The notes beneath the pieces were generated by a model. That model worked only from the letters and a program-made list of their open reading frames with translations. It searched no databases and was not told where the DNA came from. From an uncultured Paracoccaceae bacterium (lineage in GTDB: Bacteria > Pseudomonadota > Alphaproteobacteria > Rhodobacterales > Rhodobacteraceae), in the NCBI GenBank assembly GCA_947501555.1, contig CANMWG010000003.1:248001-312000 (forward strand): 64,000 bases of DNA. The letters run 5' to 3'. The position numbers and the translations under genes were made by a program. This document shows, piece by piece, positions 26,571 through 34,372 of the stretch; the stretch's first letter is position 1; every line of letters begins with the position of its first letter.

Positions 26571-27898
26571 TCCATACGACGCTGAATATGGGTGCGCTTC
26601 GGCGCGCCTACTTGGCCGGAAAGACATCTCCGGCCAAGGCACTGGCCGCAATTGCTGCGCGGTTTGATGATCCCGATCAGGAAAGTGTGTGGATATCCAC
26701 CGTTTCGCCTGACACATTGGCGCAACGCTGCAAAGAACTGGACGGGCAGGACCCGGCCACTTTACCGCTCTACGGCATTCCGTTTTCGGTAAAAGACAAT
26801 ATTGATGTGGCGGGATTTGATACAACATCCGCCTGTCCTGCCTTTGCCTATCGACCCGAGGTTTCTGCAACTGTTGTGGCCAAGGCAGAAGCAGCAGGTG
26901 CCATATGCCTTGGAAAAACCAATCTCGACCAATTCGCCACCGGGCTTGTCGGGGTACGTTCGCCTTACGGCACGCCCAAAAATCCCTTTAATGCAGACTA
27001 CATCCCGGGCGGATCGTCCTCTGGTGCTGGTGTTTCTGTGTCGACGGGCATGGTTTGTTTTGCTTTCGGAACCGACACCGGTGGCTCAGGGCGTGTGCCG
27101 GCCAGCTACAACGGGATTTACGGACTAAAGCCAGCACCTGGCGATTGGAGCCGCAAGGGTCTGGTCTATGCCTGCCGTAGCTTTGACACGGCAACCGTAT
27201 TTGCCGCCGAACTTGAAGACGCTTTGACGGTTGATGATATCGTGCGCGGTCTCGATCCTGACGACGCCTTTAGCTGCGACATGCAACGCACACCGGTCGC
27301 GAATAGCCGTATTGCCATGGCACCGCCTTCAGCGATCAACACATTTGGTGACGATGATGTCGCTGCCGCTTATCGTGCTGCATTTGAAAAGATTTCACGG
27401 CTAGAGCACTTCAGCGAAGCAGATCTAACGTCGTTCCAATCGATCAACGATTTGATGTTCTTTGGTCCTTTCTTAGCAGAACGCGATGTGTCGGTTGGCG
27501 CTTTCATTGAAGCCAATCCGGACGCCTGCCACCCGGTTGTTGGCCCCATGATTCAGGCCAGCCGCAAGTTTACTGCAGCAGATGCATACCGCGCGATGTA
27601 TGAAACCATGGAAGCACGCTCTGCCACCGCAGGTTTTTGGGAAGACCATGATGTGCTGATCACACCGACCGTTGGGGCGTTGGTGACCCGCGAGATGTGT
27701 GAAGCCGACCCACTGGGTCCAAACTTCCGCAATGGGACCTATTTGAACTTTGCCAATCCACTTGGCCTGGCCGGTCTGGCCATCCCATTTGCGATGACCG
27801 ATCGTGGTGTCCCGTGGGGGCTGACGCTTTACACGCAACCGGGTTCCGCACCTGCTGCATTTGCTTTGGCGAAAACTCTTGCAGCTAAGTCTGAATGA
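26567..27898 (+). CDS. Amidase-signature hydrolase, allophanate-hydrolase-like (AtzF type)
   Basis: 443 residues from a GTG overlapping the previous stop. The amidase-signature triad is visible: lysine in PFSVKDNID (about residue 76), the cis-serine in PGGSSSGAG and the nucleophile serine in TDTGGSGRVPASY (about residue 174). The last motif and the length match the hydrolase half of allophanate hydrolases (AtzF, urea amidolyase), which split allophanate to ammonia and CO2. The C-terminal AtzF domain is absent. It likely releases ammonia from a small amide or carbamoyl product of the M20 enzyme. Confidence 0.85.
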   Translation: MIHTTLNMGALRRAYLAGKTSPAKALAAIAARFDDPDQESVWISTVSPDTLAQRCKELDGQDPATLPLYGIPFSVKDNIDVAGFDTTSACPAFAYRPEVSATVVAKAEAAGAICLGKTNLDQFATGLVGVRSPYGTPKNPFNADYIPGGSSSGAGVSVSTGMVCFAFGTDTGGSGRVPASYNGIYGLKPAPGDWSRKGLVYACRSFDTATVFAAELEDALTVDDIVRGLDPDDAFSCDMQRTPVANSRIAMAPPSAINTFGDDDVAAAYRAAFEKISRLEHFSEADLTSFQSINDLMFFGPFLAERDVSVGAFIEANPDACHPVVGPMIQASRKFTAADAYRAMYETMEARSATAGFWEDHDVLITPTVGALVTREMCEADPLGPNFRNGTYLNFANPLGLAGLAIPFAMTDRGVPWGLTLYTQPGSAPAAFALAKTLAAKSE

Positions 27899-27946
27899 CC
27901 TACGCGCTGCGACGCTTCAGCCTTCGGGCGTCATCATTCCCGGCTT

Positions 27947-28669
27947 TTATTCCTCAAGGCTCTCAAGTCTGTGGATGATGATCTGGGATCGTGTCACATC
28001 CAAGACCCCTGCGGCCTTGTGCTTGTCCAACGATTGGGTCACCCACTGCCGCGTTGCCCCAACAATAGCGGCGATCTGTTCGTAGGTGACGGTGCGATCG
28101 ATCACAATCGCATCTCCTTCAGGTCTGCCGATGGTATCGGCCAAGATGACCAACAACTGACTTAGCCTTTCCGACACCGTCCGCGTCCCTAGCATTTGTA
28201 TCAGCGCGGAATAGCTTTTGCCTTTGGCGACCAGACCGTCGATGACGGCAAGGGCCACATCGGGCACCTCTTTAACCAGCTTCAACAAACTTGTGCCTGA
28301 AAGAAACAACATGTCGCAATCTTCCAGCGCATCTGCGGACCAAACATGGCGACCACGGGCGAAAACCTCAGGACCGCCGACGAAGTGACCAGGGCTCCAA
28401 TACGCCAGCGTGATTTCTCGCCCCGAAGGACCGACATAGTAGGTACGCACACGCCCACTTTCGATGATCCAGACCCCGGTGTGCGTTGCGCCTTGGTTAA
28501 AAACGGCTTCGCCTTTCTTGAAACTGCACTTCGCGCCAAGACCACGAACCTTTTTTGTATCTTCCATGTTGAGGGATGTCAGGAAGCCTGCGCCTTCGTT
28601 GAGCTCCAGAAAGTACTCCGACAACAAGATCGCACTTGGCGTCAGGTCTGTCTGGTCAACATCTTTCAC
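27947..28669 (-). CDS. Crp/Fnr-family transcriptional regulator (no Fe-S cysteine set)
   Basis: 240 residues: a cyclic-nucleotide-binding-type sensor domain (about 40-150), a long dimerisation helix and a winged HTH (about 175-235; YEQIAAIVGATRQWVTQSL). Only two cysteines (about 48 and 118) are present, so it lacks the four-cysteine [4Fe-4S] site of FNR; Dnr/NnrR- or Crp-like sensing is more likely. Its ATG overlaps the cytochrome c stop by 4 bases, so it is the last gene of the large leftward gene set and probably regulates it. A TTG-N8-CAA site at 37742-37755 is a candidate target. Confidence 0.9.
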   Translation of the reverse strand: MKDVDQTDLTPSAILLSEYFLELNEGAGFLTSLNMEDTKKVRGLGAKCSFKKGEAVFNQGATHTGVWIIESGRVRTYYVGPSGREITLAYWSPGHFVGGPEVFARGRHVWSADALEDCDMLFLSGTSLLKLVKEVPDVALAVIDGLVAKGKSYSALIQMLGTRTVSERLSQLLVILADTIGRPEGDAIVIDRTVTYEQIAAIVGATRQWVTQSLDKHKAAGVLDVTRSQIIIHRLESLEE

Positions 28670-29238
28670 TTGCGTGGCTCAGCTGACAGAAAAAGGGACA
28701 GGGCTTCCATTTCGTCTTCAGTGACCATGAGAATGCTCTGATGGTCAAAGCCATTCCGCGCTTGTCGGTCACCAGAGCTAAAATCAGACATCTGTTTGCT
28801 TAAGTATTGGGCCTTCTGTGCCGTGATATATGGAACGCCGGGCATGTCGGAAACATTGTCATGGCAACCGCCACAACCTAGATTGTCATATAACGCGGCG
28901 CCAGCAGACGTATCCGGGACCGTTGCAGGTTCCGGCGGATCTTGCGTCGAAAACCACTCTACCACCTGTTCAAGATCGCCGGGCTGAAGCTCGAGCACGA
29001 CTGAGGCCATTTGCCCGCCATCGTTGGTTCGTTCACCTGCGATGAAGGACTGAAGCTGCTGCGTCAGGTAGGTCGGATCTTGTGCCCCGAGGTTGGGAAA
29101 CTTCCCGATATGCGAGGTACCGAACAAGCCATGGCACAGAGCGCAGGTTTCATGTCTCGGATAAGCCTCGGGGTCAAAATCGGCGCTAACACCAGTGCCA
29201 AGCATCGCAAGAACAAGCGATGCCGCTCTACATTCCAT
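28666..29238 (-). CDS. Periplasmic diheme cytochrome c (c4-like)
   Basis: 190 residues with a signal peptide (about 1-19). Two c-type haem sites are visible: C32-x-x-C35-H36 (CALCH) and C122-x-x-C125-H126 (CGGCH), one in each of two tandem class-I domains. Methionines in GGQMASV (M77) and SILMVTE (M171) are plausible sixth ligands. It should carry electrons in the periplasm, for instance to or from a copper oxidase. GAGGA precedes the ATG, and the gene overlaps the copper chaperone gene by 11 bases, tying haem and copper functions together. Confidence 0.9.
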   Translation of the reverse strand: MECRAASLVLAMLGTGVSADFDPEAYPRHETCALCHGLFGTSHIGKFPNLGAQDPTYLTQQLQSFIAGERTNDGGQMASVVLELQPGDLEQVVEWFSTQDPPEPATVPDTSAGAALYDNLGCGGCHDNVSDMPGVPYITAQKAQYLSKQMSDFSSGDRQARNGFDHQSILMVTEDEMEALSLFLSAEPRK

Positions 29239-29653
29239 GTGTCATCCTCATGACCTCTGCGTCTATGGCCTGCGTGCTGCCATCCGCGAACTCAAGCGTG
29301 ATCGCCACTATGTCGCCTTCAGCCTTCGCTTCCATCGGCCGCATAAGCATGATGTGCAGCCCACCATGTTGAAGCGTGATGGTTTGACCGGCAGCAACTT
29401 CGATCATATCGACGGCTGACATCGTGGCGATATCGTTTTTGATGTCGCTCATGTGGATGTGGGCCATCATGTAGCCTTCTGCACTGACACCGACGATTTG
29501 TTGGGCGTCCTCAGTCGGATTGGTTAGGGACATAAAGGCCGCATGTGCCACAGCGTTCGCCGGGGCGAGCGGCACCATGGGCGTGTCGACAGTCAGACCA
29601 TCGGCAAATGCAACGGTTGGCGAAAGCAGTGCTGCCGCAAAGAGGGATTTCAT
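29228..29653 (-). CDS. PCu(A)C periplasmic copper chaperone
   Basis: 141 residues with a signal peptide ending near residue 17 (AFADG). The Cu(I) motif of the PCu(A)C family is exact: H67-x10-M78-x21-H100-x-M102. These proteins receive Cu(I) in the periplasm and hand it to CuA sites, often together with SCO1. The gene overlaps SCO1 (ATGA) and cytochrome c. It is embedded in a transporter/redox operon without any cytochrome oxidase gene, which is unusual for this chaperone. Confidence 0.93.
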   Translation of the reverse strand: MKSLFAAALLSPTVAFADGLTVDTPMVPLAPANAVAHAAFMSLTNPTEDAQQIVGVSAEGYMMAHIHMSDIKNDIATMSAVDMIEVAAGQTITLQHGGLHIMLMRPMEAKAEGDIVAITLEFADGSTQAIDAEVMRMTHGM

Positions 29654-30243
29654 TGGGTCATTTCCTTTCGGTATGCGATTTGCAATCGCGCCAGGAATTC
29701 AGCAGTTAAACCGGGATCAAATGGCGGCTGAAGTTTCGCGCGAAGCGTGCCATCCGGGGCAATCACAGAAACAGATGAGGTATGTTGCACCTCGTAATAA
29801 CCATCGGCATCTGGCTCCATTAAACGGTAGAAACTGTCAGTGGCTTCGATCAGCGTATTGATCTGCGCCCGTTCGCCCGTGAAACTTTCAAAGTCAGGGT
29901 GAAAGAACTTGGCGTATTCACTGACCCAAGGCGCGTCACGTTCTGGGTCAACCGAGATGAACACGACTTGCGGTACATTGTCGGGGCGAACCCGCATGCC
30001 GGTTTCGGCCACTGCCGCTTCAAGATTGCCAAGTGTAAAAGGGCACACATCCGGACAGGTCAGAAAGCCAAACATGATCAGCGTCCAAGCATCTTTCAGA
30101 TCATCTTGCGTAAAGTTCTCCTCAAGCTCGTTTGAAAAGGCAAACGCGGGCATCAGCACTGGTTCCTCCAGTTCGACACCCTGCACCTGAGCAACCGCTG
30201 GGCCCGCAAGAACAAAGGCTAGGATTTGGATCAAACGCCTCAT
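29650..30243 (-). CDS. SCO1/SenC-family copper-binding thioredoxin-fold protein
   Basis: 197 residues with a signal peptide or anchor (about 1-18). The copper site is complete: C63-P-D-V-C67-P and H154 (VQHTSS). SCO proteins act in the periplasm as Cu(I/II) metallochaperones or thiol reductases, classically for the CuA centre of cytochrome oxidase. The gene overlaps the ABC ATPase (ATGA) on one side and PCu(A)C on the other. No copper enzyme is encoded in the window, so the recipient of the metal is unknown. Confidence 0.93.
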   Translation of the reverse strand: MRRLIQILAFVLAGPAVAQVQGVELEEPVLMPAFAFSNELEENFTQDDLKDAWTLIMFGFLTCPDVCPFTLGNLEAAVAETGMRVRPDNVPQVVFISVDPERDAPWVSEYAKFFHPDFESFTGERAQINTLIEATDSFYRLMEPDADGYYEVQHTSSVSVIAPDGTLRAKLQPPFDPGLTAEFLARLQIAYRKEMTQ

Positions 30244-31079
30244 GTGTTCTGACTTTCGAATGCTTTGCGGCTTTCCGCTTTGATGATGTCGAGACAGAAT
30301 TGACGGGATTTCACATATTCGTCGGTCGAGGCCATATCCGTCGAACGAGGTCGCGGAAGGTTGATTGTGACGTCTTCAATGATCTTGCCTGGGGCCGCAC
30401 TCATGATCAGCACGCGGTCGGCAAGGAAGACCGCCTCATCAACGTCGTGGGTGACAAAGACCACGGTAGTTTCGAACTTCCGCCAGATATCAAGCAGGCT
30501 TTCCTGCATCATCAATCGGGTCTGTGCATCCAGCGCACCAAACGGTTCATCCATCAGCAAGACCGATGGATAATTTGCCAAGGCACGCGCGATACCGACC
30601 CGTTGTTGCATCCCGCCAGAAAGTTCGGCCGGATAGCGGTTACCAAATTTCTTCAGTCCGACGAGTTCTAAGAATGTGTTCGCGACCGAGCCTGACTCAA
30701 TACGGGTTTGGCGTGCCATCTTGGGACCGAAGGCGACGTTCTCATAGACAGTCTTCCATGGCAGCAGCGAGTATTGCTGAAACACCATGCCGCGATCAGG
30801 GCCCGGTTTTGTCACTTCGGTGCCGTCGACAATTACGGCGCCCTCAGTCGGGTTCACGTAGCCTGCGATGGCGTTCAGCAAGGTCGACTTGCCGCAACCA
30901 GATGGGCCAAGGATGCAGACAAACTCACCTGCCTTGATCGTCAGATCTGTGGTATCGACAGCTCTATGGGCGTCTGGACCTTTGCCGAAAGTGATCGAGA
31001 CACCTTCGACATCAATCTGACCTTTGCCTTTCTCAGTCGTCTCCGGCTTTTTGAATTTCAGAACATCAAGCATTGGCAA
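30240..31079 (-). CDS. ABC transporter ATPase, TauB/SsuB type
   Basis: 279 residues. Walker A GPSGCGKST, Q-loop, signature LSGGMQQR and Walker B VLLMDEPFGALDAQT followed by the switch histidine (FVTHDVDEAV) are all intact. It energises import through TauC/SsuC-type permeases. It is the only ATPase gene of the region, yet two permeases and two binding proteins of the same family are present (24696-26570 and 31731-34066), so one ATPase may serve two importers. It overlaps the membrane-protein gene by 14 bases. Confidence 0.95.
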   Translation of the reverse strand: MPMLDVLKFKKPETTEKGKGQIDVEGVSITFGKGPDAHRAVDTTDLTIKAGEFVCILGPSGCGKSTLLNAIAGYVNPTEGAVIVDGTEVTKPGPDRGMVFQQYSLLPWKTVYENVAFGPKMARQTRIESGSVANTFLELVGLKKFGNRYPAELSGGMQQRVGIARALANYPSVLLMDEPFGALDAQTRLMMQESLLDIWRKFETTVVFVTHDVDEAVFLADRVLIMSAAPGKIIEDVTINLPRPRSTDMASTDEYVKSRQFCLDIIKAESRKAFESQNT

Positions 31080-31731
31080 ACCTCATATTTGAAAGCGCCT
31101 GCGCACGGGTCTTTTGCCAGGCAAGGAACAAGATCGTCACGGCCAGCAGCCCAAAGCCACCATAGGTCAGCAGCGGCCCCATAGTTTCTAGCGCGAGTGA
31201 CGTTGAAACGCCCAAGCCCAACATCGCCAGCCCAACGACCCAACTTGGCGTCGCACAGCAGACCACCCAGCTCATCGTGGCGTTTGTCATGGCAACCATC
31301 AACGCGCCAAGACCTGTTGTGGCCCGCATTGTGTTTGAGGCGCCCGCGCCGCAGACGTCCCTTTTCAGCAAAGTTAGACAAAGGGAAACGCATGCGCCGA
31401 GGATAAACAGAACAAAAAGACGAGAAGGGACAACGTTCAGGCTCCACTCTGAAATGCCAGAGCCATAGTCGTAGTTCATATAGCCGATCTCAATCAGCCA
31501 CTCTTCCCAAATGATGGGGCCTACATCGCGCAAGGATGGGGTGGATTTGACGATATGGATCGCGCTGCCGAACCAATCATAAAACGTGACGTAGTTCGGA
31601 AAATTCTGAAACCTGACGATGAGTGCAATCATCATGAAAATCTGAAAAAGCAACGCAAAGACCAGGCCAAAGAAAACCATCCGCCGCCAGCTTGCTTGGA
31701 AGTCTTGCCAAAGGGTCGTCAGTACTGCCAT
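31066..31731 (-). CDS. Unknown membrane protein with MerT-like vicinal-cysteine segment
   Basis: 221 residues from the ATG at 31731, which overlaps the permease stop. About five hydrophobic segments: 19-40, 103-122, 140-157, 160-177 and 187-205. The last third is striking: a vicinal pair C158-C159 followed by TP, a GLAMLGLGVS helix, ALE, then a hydrophobic helix ending FLAWQK. This order closely mirrors the CC-x-G-P...ALEPYRP...FLAFRK plan of mercuric/metal transporters such as MerT. Further cysteines are C114, C118 and C127. I infer soft-metal (copper) binding. It is not a normal ABC subunit; no function is established. Confidence 0.7.
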   Translation of the reverse strand: MAVLTTLWQDFQASWRRMVFFGLVFALLFQIFMMIALIVRFQNFPNYVTFYDWFGSAIHIVKSTPSLRDVGPIIWEEWLIEIGYMNYDYGSGISEWSLNVVPSRLFVLFILGACVSLCLTLLKRDVCGAGASNTMRATTGLGALMVAMTNATMSWVVCCATPSWVVGLAMLGLGVSTSLALETMGPLLTYGGFGLLAVTILFLAWQKTRAQALSNMRFANA

Positions 31732-32615
31732 TACCGTGTCCTTTTCTGCCAAGCCAACATCGGCCGCGTGATTGCTTTGATCGCTGCGGTAGAGCCGGTG
31801 CCCAGAAACCCAATGACCAGCATGCCGACAACGATGTCTTGGTAGTTGATCAGGCTGTAGGCATCCCAAGTGAAGTAGCCGATCCCGTATTGGCCCGAGA
31901 TGATTTCGCCCGCGAGCAACGAAAACCAGCTGACGCCCATCCCAATAGCCAGCCCCGCTGCAATAGACGGCATGGCCGCTGGGATCACCACATGCCGGAA
32001 CACGTCCCAGCGCGAGGCACCCAAGGATTGCACCGCCCGCACCAATACCTCAGGCGTCTGCTCCACCCCGTGCAACGTATTTAGCACAATAGGGAACAGA
32101 GCCCCGAGGAAGGTGATGTAGATGATTGAGCTTTCCTCAGTCGGCCACATAAGGATCGCCAGTGGGATCCAGGCCACTGCCGGGATAGGGCGGATCACCT
32201 CGATATAGGGCATGATAAAGGCGCGGGCGAATTTGGACCGGCCCATGATCAAACCCAAGGTGATACCAAGTGCTGTCGCGATGGAATAGCTGATCAGAAT
32301 ACGGCGCATCGAAACGCCAATATGGGTCCAGAAAATTTCGGTTTGGATATGCCCCCAAAAGGCGGTCAACACCCTAGCAGGGGAAGGGACATTCTGAAAA
32401 TCCACGTATAATTTCAGGTTTATCTCTGTTGCGATGTGCCAAAGCACCAATCCGGTGAGCAGCGATAAAGCAGCGGTTCCGATGCTGGGCCCGTGACGCC
32501 GGACGAATGATACCAGTATCCCCTCTTCGACCTTTGCTGGCCTGACAGAGGGTTCAACCGGCGCTGGCGCAGCTACTTCGGGTTCGATTGCCTGGGTTGT
32601 CGCGGCTTCAGCCAT
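31731..32615 (-). CDS. ABC transporter permease, TauC/SsuC/NrtB type
   Basis: 294 residues from the ATG at 32615 with AAGGTGAG upstream. A proline/alanine-rich N-terminal tail of about 35 residues precedes the hydrophobic core of six helices. The conserved cytoplasmic loop (LVRAVQSLGASRWDVFRHVVIPAAMPSIAAG) couples it to the ATPase. It is an inner-membrane importer subunit of the nitrate/sulfonate/taurine family and sits between its binding protein and the vicinal-cysteine membrane protein. Confidence 0.92.
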   Translation of the reverse strand: MAEAATTQAIEPEVAAPAPVEPSVRPAKVEEGILVSFVRRHGPSIGTAALSLLTGLVLWHIATEINLKLYVDFQNVPSPARVLTAFWGHIQTEIFWTHIGVSMRRILISYSIATALGITLGLIMGRSKFARAFIMPYIEVIRPIPAVAWIPLAILMWPTEESSIIYITFLGALFPIVLNTLHGVEQTPEVLVRAVQSLGASRWDVFRHVVIPAAMPSIAAGLAIGMGVSWFSLLAGEIISGQYGIGYFTWDAYSLINYQDIVVGMLVIGFLGTGSTAAIKAITRPMLAWQKRTR

Positions 32616-32689
32616 TCTACTCACCTTGGTATTGAAAATGGCCTGGGCGCGTAAAACGCCCAAAGCCTTATAGTTTCACAAGGGCTAAA

Positions 32690-34066
32690 TCAGCCTTCAA
32701 TCACGAAGTCAGAGATAGCTTCGTCAAACGAAATGACTGCACCGCCGTTTGCCTCGGCAAAAGCTTCAGCCTCGCCCAGACGCAGGAAGGTGGCATACTC
32801 TTCGCCGGCCTTGACCCAAAACGCCGTTTTGCCAAACAGTTTCAGGCCCGTCTCGCTGTCATAGACATAAGTGGAATTCAACAACGCGCCGGTTGCTTGC
32901 ATTTCGGCCATGGCGGTCAGGAAGTCAGGCAGAGTCTCATAAGACGAGATACCATCGCGAGCATGCCAGATCTCCATCGGCAAACCTTCATTCGCCGCAA
33001 CCGGATCCACAATCGAAGCCTTATCCGCTTCGTAATCCACGCCAAGATCTTCATAGGCGGCGCGGATATAATCCTCGGTGATCCAAGCATCGAAATCGAG
33101 CGGCGGGATCGCGCGTTCGTTTGTCAGCACACCGTGATTAAACGCTAGCGCATCGATCCACTCATCCTTGATCGATGGCTCAAGCGTAAGGTGACCACCT
33201 TCAGAGAAATAGAGATACAGCACCTCTTTCTCGACGCCAGTCCAGCCTTCCATCAAGGTTACAGCTTCCATCGGGTCCTCGCGGATCCATTCACCGGCTT
33301 GCCAAACGGCTTTGATAAAGGCTTCGACCACTTCGGGATATTCTTCGGCAAAGTCCTGGCGGACAACAACGCCATGCAGATAGGGAACCCCGGTTTCAGA
33401 GCCATCATAGATTTTTCGGCCCGTACCGCGATATTCCATGATCTCGGACCAGGGACAGAAATCTGAGTGGGCATCGATCTTTCCGGCCGCGATATTGGCA
33501 GCGCCAACAGCCGGGCTTTGGTTTTTCAGTACATAGTCTTCTGTTGGGATGCCGTTATCCTGCATCGCCTTCAACAGCATACCCCATGCGGCAGACCCTA
33601 CAGGCGTTGACACCTCAGCGCCGACGAGGTCGGTGATCGAATACATGTCGCTTTCGACGGGAACGACAATCGCGTTGCCCGATCCTTTCAGATTATATCC
33701 GGTACCAGCGACGTACAGCGTGCGCAGGCTTTCAGTTTCCTGAAACTTCGCGCCATTCACGATCAAAGGGTAGTCGCCCATCACGCCAAAGTTCAGCTTG
33801 TTCGCCAGCATCTGGTTCGTGATCGGCCCACCAGAGCTGTAGTCAGCCCAAGTCACCTCATACTCGACATCGGCATAATCACCGTCCGTTGGCAGGTACT
33901 GCTCAAGCAGCCCCAGTTCTTTGATCACAATTCCAGCCGTATATGTATCCGTACACATAGATTGGTGGCCAATAGCGATCTCAATTGTTTCTGCTGACGC
34001 AAATGTGCCAGCGGCCATCATCACTGATCCCAGCAACGCGGTCTTCAAATTTTGATTCATAGTCAT
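32690..34066 (-). CDS. ABC substrate-binding protein with NosL-like C-terminal extension
   Basis: 458 residues, about 120 longer than usual for TauA/SsuA proteins. Signal peptide (about 1-25, AGTFASAE), then an NMT1-type binding domain (about 26-340). The tail (about 364-458) resembles NosL, the copper-binding accessory protein of nitrous oxide reductase: a STYVYD strand, a KTAFWVKAG strand, then EAEAFAEANGGAVISFDEA. The CxxC-x-M copper motif of true NosL is not present, although M364 and H368 lie where it would be. AGGAG precedes the ATG. I infer a periplasmic protein that recognises a ligand and perhaps a metal; both are unproven. Confidence 0.78.
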   Translation of the reverse strand: MTMNQNLKTALLGSVMMAAGTFASAETIEIAIGHQSMCTDTYTAGIVIKELGLLEQYLPTDGDYADVEYEVTWADYSSGGPITNQMLANKLNFGVMGDYPLIVNGAKFQETESLRTLYVAGTGYNLKGSGNAIVVPVESDMYSITDLVGAEVSTPVGSAAWGMLLKAMQDNGIPTEDYVLKNQSPAVGAANIAAGKIDAHSDFCPWSEIMEYRGTGRKIYDGSETGVPYLHGVVVRQDFAEEYPEVVEAFIKAVWQAGEWIREDPMEAVTLMEGWTGVEKEVLYLYFSEGGHLTLEPSIKDEWIDALAFNHGVLTNERAIPPLDFDAWITEDYIRAAYEDLGVDYEADKASIVDPVAANEGLPMEIWHARDGISSYETLPDFLTAMAEMQATGALLNSTYVYDSETGLKLFGKTAFWVKAGEEYATFLRLGEAEAFAEANGGAVISFDEAISDFVIEG

Positions 34067-34372
34067 CGTGACACTCCTGTTGGCGCGGCGGAAGAACTCA
34101 TGCGCTGCAGCGAGTATTTGCCAAGTTCGTCATTCTCCAAACGGCGAAGCCCGTTGGGCACGATCACTATTTACGATTCGCTTGATTTTTGTGCGCATTT
34201 TGTGGATTGTGCTGTAATTCTGCCCGGGATTTTCATGCTTGAAAAGCGAATCGCAGTAAGAAATTACTATTATTTTTCAAATACTTAGGGAATATTTATC
34301 GACGCAATTTCCCCCGCTGACAAAATGTCAACGAGGGATTGCGAAATCTTCATTCTAAGCCCGGCCAAGTTG
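34067..34372. promoter_or_regulatory. AT-rich promoter region of the importer/copper operon
   Basis: This 306-base stretch separates the HEAT-repeat gene from the binding-protein gene and is clearly AT-richer than its surroundings between about 34170 and 34310. It contains no credible gene. It probably carries a separate leftward promoter for the binding protein, permease, ATPase and copper genes, and it holds the palindrome described at 34315-34333. Confidence 0.55.
34315..34333. promoter_or_regulatory. Operator-like palindrome shared with the 5-oxoprolinase/TRAP promoter
   Basis: The sequence CGCTGACAAAATGTCAACG has a TGACA-AAA-TGTCA inverted repeat. It differs at one position out of 19 from CGCTGACAAATTGTCAACG at 45985-46003, which lies between the divergent HyuAB-type and TRAP genes. 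Two such copies, both in intergenic promoter regions 11.7 kb apart, suggest one regulator controlling both loci. It lies about 250 bases upstream of the binding-protein start codon. Confidence 0.6.

Noticed and set aside
27947..34066. Denitrification (nos) gene cluster because of NosL-like, SCO1 and Crp/Fnr features
   Set aside because: There is no nosZ, nosR, nosD, nosF or nosY gene, and the transporter is of TauABC type.
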